Under the pieces are notes generated by a model that saw only the letters and a list, made by a program, of their open reading frames with translations, had not been told where the DNA came from and made no database searches. A DNA stretch of 37,231 nt from contig CAMZKQ010000227.1 of the NCBI GenBank assembly GCA_947311265.1, forward strand, positions 1-37,231, written 5' to 3'. This document shows, one piece after another, positions 32,417 through 37,231 of the stretch. Within the stretch, counting starts at the first letter, position 1. Each line of letters starts with the position of its first letter. The translations under genes were made by a program, and so were the position numbers. The stretch is from an uncultured Chlorobiota bacterium (GTDB taxonomy: Bacteria; Bacteroidota; Bacteroidia; Bacteroidales; JAADGE01).

Positions 32417-33001
32417 AACTAAAGTTTCGGAGTGCTTAGCTCCTTAATATATACTGTATTTATTTTTAATTTGACTTTATCTTATTGATTTATTGTATTT
32501 ATTTACAGGTAGTTACAAAAAGAATTCTTATTTTACGGCTTTTAAAGCAATTAACATTTTTATTATTTTATGTTCTGTTTTTTCTTGGTTAATAATTTTG
32601 CTTATAAAATTGTTAATATCTAAATCTCTTTGTCCAACCTTTTTACGGAAGCATATATCTCTAAAATGGACTTTTAAAATCATAAAAAACACCTTTACCC
32701 AATTTTGTAATTTCCTTAAAATTAGATATAAAAAAAAGAATTAAAAAAGTATCGTCTGATTTTACTCCTTTACTTTTTATTTCAGAAAATTTATTTGACA
32801 GAGCTTTGATTTTAAATCAATCAAAAGCATCAACCAATTTGTCTGAAAATTTTGTTTTAACTACTTCAAAAATAGTAATTTACATTTAATTATGCAACTT
32901 TTCCACACCCCTATCCTACTGATTACTAACCAATTAACACTTCTTAGCTTTTCTTGTAATAGCCTTATTATTAATACATTAACAAGTCCGAAACTTTAGT
33001 T
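32417..33001 (-). mobile_element. decayed insertion sequence with 15-bp terminal inverted repeats
   Basis: AACTAAAGTTTCGGA at 32417-32431 and its exact complement at 32987-33001 bound 585 bp. On the minus strand, inside, a broken reading frame is seen (pieces such as FSDKLVDAFD, SDDTFLILFFISNFKEI, KLGKGVFYDFKSP and, after a frame change, FRDICFRKKVGQRDLDINNF), interrupted by several stops; it resembles the start of a DDE transposase, possibly IS4-like, but that is uncertain. The outer ~129 bp match 2176-2303. There is no full transposase, so it is immobile by itself. The element fills the 608-bp gap 32371-32978, and its right end holds the ispE stop codon. A plus-strand ORF at 32493-32744 looks spurious. 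Confidence 0.7.
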
Positions 33002-33751
33002 CTTTATTAAAAATCCCAAAAACGGCCGACCCGCTGCCCGACATTGAGGCATAAATTGCTCCATCGGTGTACATTTGTGCTTTTAGTGCTGCTATTTCTG
33101 GGTGTTTTTTTAATACCGTTTTTTCAAAATCATTTTTGATATTATTTTTCCATTGCTCTACTGGTAATTTTATTAACTCTTTAAGTGAGGTTTGGGGCAG
33201 GTTTGGGGATATGCCTGAAAAGGCATCGGGGGTGCTAACAAAAATATTGGGTTGTATTGTTCTAATTTCGTATGGGCTTAAATCTAAGCTAATTGCTGAA
33301 AAAATATTGCCTGTTCCTTGGGCAAAAGTGGCTTTGTTTTGTATAAAAAAAGGGCAATCGCTGCCTAATTTTAGTGCGTAACTTTCTAATTTTTTATCCG
33401 TAATATTGAGCGAAAATAGTTGATTTACAGCTTTTAGCATAAATGCAGCGTCTGCCGACCCACCACCCAATCCTGCCCCTGCCGGAATGTTTTTTTGAAG
33501 TGTTATGCTTAAATTGGGTAATTTAAAGGCTTTTTGCAAAAGCCTAAATGCTTTAACAACTAGTTGTTTTCTGGGTCAATTTTTAAATCCATGCCATATT
33601 GCTCAAATTTAAAACCCTTGCTTTCTGTAATTTCTAGCTTATCTTTTAAAGCTATTGGGTAAAAAATGGTTTCTAAATCGTGAAAGCCATCGGCTCTTTT
33701 TCGGATTATATTTAATCCGATATTGATTTTTGCATTGGGATAAACGACCAT
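32979..33751 (-). pseudogene. ispE: 4-diphosphocytidyl-2-C-methyl-D-erythritol kinase (IspE), frameshifted
   Basis: The N-terminal 63 codons (YPNAKINIGLNIIRKRADGFHDLETIFYP) and a second frame (AFKLPNLSITLQKNIPAGAGLGGGSADAAFML...MSGSGSAVFGIF) together make a complete GHMP kinase IspE, the ATP-dependent step of the MEP isoprenoid pathway. The break is at 33560-33563: minus-strand AACAACTAGTTGTTAAAGCA would read NNLVVKA with one more C (AACAACCTAGTT). Both catalytic parts are normal, so a single missing base explains it. The last residues (ELKFRTC) and the stop lie in the terminal repeat of the neighbouring IS, so the C-terminus is probably also altered. The enzyme is usually essential, hence a sequence error is likely. 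Confidence 0.9.
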
Positions 33752-33806
33752 TTAATTGGGGTTTTAAGTATTTTCTTTAATTGGGGCAAAGTAATAAATA
33801 TTTTAT

Positions 33807-33830
33807 TAAGTTTGTTAAAAAACAAACTTA
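33807..33830 (+). promoter_or_regulatory. perfect 10-bp inverted repeat just upstream of a start codon
   Basis: TAAGTTTGTT (33807-33816), AAAA, AACAAACTTA (33821-33830) form a perfect stem ending 5 nt before ATG 33836. In RNA it would cover the ribosome landing site; in DNA it could be an operator. Confidence 0.6.
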
Positions 33831-33835
33831 TAGGT

Positions 33836-34264
33836 ATGGAACGTCGGGATTTAATAATGGACGAAATTGAACAGTTGGGGCAAATATTAGAAGCTATTAT
33901 TTCTCGTTATTTTGGCATGAAGAGTAAACCGTACACCTCTGTAAATGAGAGTATTGCCATTGCTAATGTAGCCTTCCTATCCAAAGCAAACCTAGATGTT
34001 GATCAGTTACTTAAAACCCCGATAAATAGGCTTGCTAACTATTTCGATAAGTCCCGTTTTACAAGTAGGCAGCTTGAGATTATAGCTGATTATATAGCTG
34101 ATATAGGAAAAGAAAAGCTACTGCTAAATGCCATAGACAGTCAGCAGAATATCCAAACAAGTATTGAAATTTATAGAATTGTTGATGTATTATCTGAAAA
34201 TTATTCGCTAAAAAGGGCACAGAAAGTTAGCCATTTAAAATGGCTACTTGCTGATTTATTGTAA
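33836..34264 (+). CDS. conserved hypothetical protein, all-helical
   Basis: From ATG 33836 the protein has 142 residues and begins MERRDLIMDEIEQLGQIL; a TTG start 24 nt upstream is open but would lie inside the inverted repeat 33807-33830 and add an unlikely MLKNKLIG. The sequence is wholly helical and hydrophilic (SYL-free, no signal peptide, no membrane segment), with repeated LxxLL-type spacing (SIAIANVAFLSKANLDVDQLL, RQLEIIADYIADIGKEKL). I do not recognise a domain with known function; it looks like a cytoplasmic protein found in Bacteroidota. It converges on pfkA with 10 bp between stops. Confidence 0.7.
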   Translation: MERRDLIMDEIEQLGQILEAIISRYFGMKSKPYTSVNESIAIANVAFLSKANLDVDQLLKTPINRLANYFDKSRFTSRQLEIIADYIADIGKEKLLLNAIDSQQNIQTSIEIYRIVDVLSENYSLKRAQKVSHLKWLLADLL

Positions 34265-34274
34265 ACCGGTGGGC

Positions 34275-35249
34275 TTATGTGGTAAGAATATCGGATACCC
34301 TTATAAGGTCTGCACTTACTGTTCTTGCACCTTTAATGGTTTTATTGAATGGCATATGGATAACTTCATGGTTTTTATAGCCCACCATTACACTTCGCTG
34401 ATTGTCCATAAGTGCATCTACGGCGGCTACTCCTAGGCGGCTGGCTAAAAAGCGGTCAAAAGCCGTTGGCGACCCACCGCGCTGTGTGTGCCCAAGGACT
34501 GTTGCCCTAATGGATAGCTCTGGGAACTCTTTTTTCATGGCCTCTGTAAGCACTACTGCTCCGCCTCCTTTGTTGCCTTCTGCAACAATAAAAATATGCG
34601 ATTTTTTATGCGGATTTTTCTTTATAAAGTGGGTTAGCAGTTTTTCTTGGTTATCAATTTCAGGAATTAAAACGCCCTCTGCCCCTGTTGCAATACCTGC
34701 TCTTACGGCAATAAATCCTGCATCTCGCCCCATTACTTCTACAAAGAAAATGCGGTCGTGCGATGTGGCAGTATCTTTTATTCTGTCTATGGCTTCGGTT
34801 ACGGTATTAAGTGCAGTATCGAAACCGATGGTAAAATCGGTGCCGTACATATCATTATCAATTGTACCCGGAATGCCTACAAATGGTATATCGTACTCGG
34901 CAGAAAATATGCCTGCTCCGCTAAAGCTGCCGTCGCCTCCGATTACAATTACGGCATCAATTTTATTTTTCTTTAAATTTTCGTAGGCTTTTTTTCGTCC
35001 TTCTTCGGTGCGAAATTCGGCACAGCGGGCGGTTCTTAAAATTGTGCCTCCTTGCTGAATGATATGCCCTACGCTCTTGGAGTAGAGGGGGATAAAGTCG
35101 TTATTTATCATGCCTTTGTAGCCTCTTAGAATACCAAAAACTTCTAAATCGTAGGAGAGCCCTGTTCGTACTACGGCACGTATTGCGGCGTTCATGCCTG
35201 GTGCGTCGCCACCTGAAGTAAATACAGCTAATCTTTTTATTCTTGCCAT
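34275..35249 (-). CDS. pfkA: ATP-dependent 6-phosphofructokinase
   Basis: At 324 residues it has the size of the bacterial PfkA subunit. Motifs in order: TSGGDAPGMNAAIRAVVRTG (ATP site), GGDGSFSGA (Gly after the catalytic Asp, as in ATP-using enzymes; PPi enzymes have Asp there), GIPGTIDNDMYGTDFTIGFDTA with catalytic Asp of TIDND, MGRDAGFIAV and HTQRGGSPTAFDR. It catalyses fructose 6-phosphate to fructose 1,6-bisphosphate, the committed glycolytic step. It lies downstream of siaB-siaC but is set apart by a terminator, so it probably has its own transcript. Confidence 0.95.
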   Translation of the reverse strand: MARIKRLAVFTSGGDAPGMNAAIRAVVRTGLSYDLEVFGILRGYKGMINNDFIPLYSKSVGHIIQQGGTILRTARCAEFRTEEGRKKAYENLKKNKIDAVIVIGGDGSFSGAGIFSAEYDIPFVGIPGTIDNDMYGTDFTIGFDTALNTVTEAIDRIKDTATSHDRIFFVEVMGRDAGFIAVRAGIATGAEGVLIPEIDNQEKLLTHFIKKNPHKKSHIFIVAEGNKGGGAVVLTEAMKKEFPELSIRATVLGHTQRGGSPTAFDRFLASRLGVAAVDALMDNQRSVMVGYKNHEVIHMPFNKTIKGARTVSADLIRVSDILTT

Positions 35250-35269
35250 TTCATTGTACTTTTTTTGTT

Positions 35270-35304
35270 CAAAAAAAACAGAAATCCATTTTTAGGATTT
35301 CTGT
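35270..35304 (-). terminator. rho-independent terminator after siaB-siaC
   Basis: A perfect 10-bp stem ACAGAAATCC (35278-35287) / GGATTTCTGT (35295-35304) is followed on the minus strand by eight T (35277-35270). It lies 52 nt past the siaC stop. Confidence 0.8.
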
Positions 35305-35355
35305 GTTATTGTCATCTAAATTTAAAGTAATCAGTCCTTTAAATTTCTGTTTGTT

Positions 35356-35748
35356 TTAACTTATGGAATTGTCAATCATGTTAATATTAAGCCCTGTAAT
35401 TTCTCTAAAATCATCTATATCTTCCTCAATATCAACATCTTCGGTATCAAAGAACCAGTTAAATGTTACTTTAAAGCCTTTTTGCTGATGAAGTTTTAAG
35501 AGTTGTAAAATATCTAGTAGTTTTTTGGAGGTACTTGTGTTGTAGTAAGCTAGGCGGAGGTTGAAGGTTATTGATTTTCCGGGTAAGCTCATGTATTCAC
35601 GCAACCAGTCTAGAAGTGGCTCGTAAAACTCGTCGGTTTGCTCTATATAGGATTCGCCTGAAAGCTCGCATATCCCAGTAGTGGCATCAAAATCAACTGA
35701 GGGGATGTAAAATTCATCTTCAACAGCTTCTATTTTGAGGTTTCTCAT
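35356..35748 (-). CDS. SiaC family regulatory phosphoprotein (DUF1987)
   Basis: The 130-residue protein follows the SiaC pattern: an N-terminal FYIPSVDFDATTGICELSGESYIE, then the strand and phosphosite region FNLRLAYYNTSTSKKLLDILQLL (Thr71-Ser74 are the candidate sites) and the acidic end. In Pseudomonas aeruginosa SiaC is phosphorylated by SiaB and, unphosphorylated, activates the diguanylate cyclase SiaD. SiaB is encoded 15 nt upstream here, but no SiaA phosphatase or SiaD cyclase is present in the window, so the output is unknown. A terminator follows. Confidence 0.88.
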   Translation of the reverse strand: MRNLKIEAVEDEFYIPSVDFDATTGICELSGESYIEQTDEFYEPLLDWLREYMSLPGKSITFNLRLAYYNTSTSKKLLDILQLLKLHQQKGFKVTFNWFFDTEDVDIEEDIDDFREITGLNINMIDNSIS

Positions 35749-35763
35749 AGCTTGTGGTCGGTT

Positions 35764-36294
35764 TTATTTTTTTAGTCTGACGGCAAAGATAACAAATGCG
35801 CCTTTTTCGTCTAATTTAATTATTTTGTGTTGCACTTTTCCTGCAGAAAGTAGTGCAATTTGGGTAAGCCCTGTATGCTCATTGCTAGGGCTTTCTAGTT
35901 GAAAGCGTTTAAATTGTTTTTGCCCGTCTCTGTCTAACGCATTTACGATACCACATATTTTATTTATGCCTTCGGTTCTACTGGTTTCAATTTTATTGCC
36001 TGCGGCAAAAACGAAATAATCGCCTTCTTCTTGCAGAACAATAATGCCTGTGCCAGATGAGCGTCCTAAGTGCACTTCTCTTTCGCAGGAGTAATAGGAA
36101 ATATTTTGAGCTAGCTCTACAAATACTCTAAATACTTTGCGGCTTAGCCTTGCATTTTTAAGTGAAACTTCGATATTTTTTGCCATTACCGAGAGAACCC
36201 TTTTATCAAAAGTGCCTTGATAGGCTATTAGAATACTTTTCCTGTAAAAGTCAAAAATATCTTTTAGTTTTTCGTTTTCAAATTCCTGCTTCAT
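35764..36294 (-). CDS. SiaB family protein kinase (DUF6272)
   Basis: The 176-residue cytoplasmic protein has a GHKL-like fold with the N-box FVELAQNISYYSCE (~62-75), then GTGIIVLQEEGDYFVFAAGNKI, and the C-terminal strand AFVIFAVRLKK. SiaB proteins are Ser/Thr kinases like the anti-sigma factors of partner-switch modules and phosphorylate SiaC, encoded directly downstream. The pair alone is common in Bacteroidota, with no known target. It starts 90 nt after the DUF4296 gene and may share its transcript. Confidence 0.82.
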   Translation of the reverse strand: MKQEFENEKLKDIFDFYRKSILIAYQGTFDKRVLSVMAKNIEVSLKNARLSRKVFRVFVELAQNISYYSCEREVHLGRSSGTGIIVLQEEGDYFVFAAGNKIETSRTEGINKICGIVNALDRDGQKQFKRFQLESPSNEHTGLTQIALLSAGKVQHKIIKLDEKGAFVIFAVRLKK

Positions 36295-36384
36295 AATTGT
36301 GGCAAATATATAAAAATAAAAAGAGTTTAAAAATACCGCTTCAGTTTATCATTAAAAAATCATTAGCACAATTATTAAGCCAAT

Positions 36385-37131
36385 TTATTTCTTTTTAATT
36401 TTTTTGTATATCAATTTTACATTTGTAATATCGGCATATTTGCTTTTTGAGCCTATACTGTGTTTGTATAGCCAGCCCGTTATTCGTTCTATTTTTTTCT
36501 TAGGATTGGTAATAATAAAAACTTCATGGTTTTGTTTTTTGCCATTGTTTGCTAATGCTCCATTTTCTTTAACCTCTTTTGTGCCATCTTTGTACCTTAC
36601 CATTATGCTCATAATTGGGTGTAGCGATTTGTCGTCTGGGTAAATTTTGTAATCGGCAGAGAGGGTATATATCCCCTGTTCTTTTCGGCGTATTGAAAAA
36701 GGTATTGTAGCTCTTTTGCCGTCTTTTGGCATTTTCCAACTGGTCTTTTTTTTCCAAATATCATTTTTATCTTTCTTTTTTTTCTTGGGTTTTCCGTCTT
36801 CTTTTTTCTTCATCGCTTTAAGCGATTGTATCACTTTAGAATAGACTTCTTTGTATTGTTCGGGGTGCTGGCAGTAAAAAGCGACTGTCTGCTCAAAATC
36901 GTGCCGAGTAACCGAGTGTTTTTTAAACACATGATTGTAAAGCGATGTTGTCGCTTCCTTGCCTTTCTTTTTATTGAGCCCACCAGCAGTAATCATGCCA
37001 TCTGCAAGGTGCATATCAACTAATATTTTTACGAACTTTTCTTTGGGGATACTGGCTTCGCTCTCTTGCCCTTTTTGGCAAGTAATTAAAAGTAGTGAAG
37101 CTATTAAAATATAAGCTATCTTTAGTTTCAT
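36385..37131 (-). CDS. DUF4296 family lipoprotein
   Basis: The 248-residue protein starts with a lipoprotein signal (MKLKIAYILIASLLLITCQKG, Cys18). Residues ~28-112 are the DUF4296 domain: IPKEKFVKILVDMHLADGMI, SLYNHVFKKHSVTRHDFEQTVAFY and HPEQYKEVYSKVIQSLKAM. A lysine-rich linker (KKKEDGKPKKKKKDKND) and a beta-rich C-terminal half without known domain (~135-248) follow. The family is limited to Bacteroidota and its function is unknown. The last 100 bp of the window (37132-37231) contain only the upstream region of this gene, with no further gene visible. Confidence 0.88.
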   Translation of the reverse strand: MKLKIAYILIASLLLITCQKGQESEASIPKEKFVKILVDMHLADGMITAGGLNKKKGKEATTSLYNHVFKKHSVTRHDFEQTVAFYCQHPEQYKEVYSKVIQSLKAMKKKEDGKPKKKKKDKNDIWKKKTSWKMPKDGKRATIPFSIRRKEQGIYTLSADYKIYPDDKSLHPIMSIMVRYKDGTKEVKENGALANNGKKQNHEVFIITNPKKKIERITGWLYKHSIGSKSKYADITNVKLIYKKIKKK

Positions 37132-37231
37132 TCGTTTTATTTTCGGATATGTTTGTGCCTAAGCCCTTGCATGGGGTTAATCCCAGATTTTATGTACCAG
37201 TTACAATTTAATCTACAAAATTAATAAAAAA

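Noticed and set aside
32493..32744. ORF of 83 codons on the plus strand
   Set aside because: It lies antisense to the decayed transposase-like frame inside the IS and has a low-complexity F/I/K/L composition with no signal for translation.
34402..34986. 194-codon ORF antisense to pfkA
   Set aside because: Shadow frame; pfkA is full-length with all motifs.
34275..35249. Pyrophosphate-dependent phosphofructokinase
   Set aside because: The GGDGS motif has Gly after the catalytic Asp, and PGTIDND has Gly before Thr; both point to ATP.

Overview
The window looks like chromosomal DNA of a member of the phylum Bacteroidota, probably from an uncultured or draft-quality source. The phylum-level evidence is: C-terminal type IX secretion (T9SS) sorting domains, promoters of the TTTG-N19-TAnnTTTG type, lineage-restricted families (DUF4783, DUF4296, SiaB/SiaC, a PID-CTERM peptide with its exosortase), and A+T-rich DNA without Shine-Dalgarno sites. 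I would not name a genus. The standard genetic code applies: TAA, TAG and TGA all end intact genes.

Layout. 1-2900: tail of a T9SS-exported surface protein; an S8 peptidase gene with an in-frame TAG, whose promoter sits between perfect 23-bp inverted repeats (candidate invertible promoter); then a stretch with an IS-end remnant and a small Xre regulator flanked by direct repeats. 2955-7232: small membrane protein, a probably inactive M16-like protein and a long MORN-type repeat protein. 7568-8368: tiny proline-rich PID-CTERM precursor followed by a dedicated exosortase. 8391-13488: rlmH with a beta-barrel gene, DUF4783, MscS channel, Na/Pi cotransporter (C-terminus frameshifted). 13822-20233: SpoU rRNA methyltransferase, OB-fold lipoprotein (frameshifted start), T9SS adhesin-like protein, prs (in-frame TAA), mutS2. 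20230-22947: BtaA-like DUF3419 protein, then mrp and a NifU-type Fe-S gene. 23044-23167: MITE-like element. 23282: guanine deaminase. 23819-26563: an A+T-rich accessory islet (PD-(D/E)XK nuclease, then an AAA ATPase translationally linked to a small TOPRIM-like partner). 26762-32370: sufB, sufC and sufD interspersed with a beta-barrel gene, a lipoprotein gene and a decayed Fic gene bounded by exact 35-bp repeats. 32417-33001: decayed IS. 32979-37131: ispE (frameshifted), a conserved protein, pfkA, the siaB-siaC signalling pair, a DUF4296 lipoprotein.

How the genes work together. Two Fe-S assembly loci (mrp-nifU and the suf genes) each carry the same 18-bp near-palindrome at the promoter (17 of 18 bases identical), implying one metal or Fe-S responsive repressor. 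The exosortase and PID-CTERM genes form a self-contained processing pair. The nuclease/ATPase/TOPRIM-like islet has the architecture of an anti-phage system.

Seven genes are broken: S8 peptidase, Na/Pi cotransporter, OB-fold lipoprotein, prs, the TOPRIM-like gene, Fic and ispE. Six carry a single point change or 1-nt indel, including in housekeeping genes, so consensus errors are a serious possibility. The Fic internal deletion looks like real decay.
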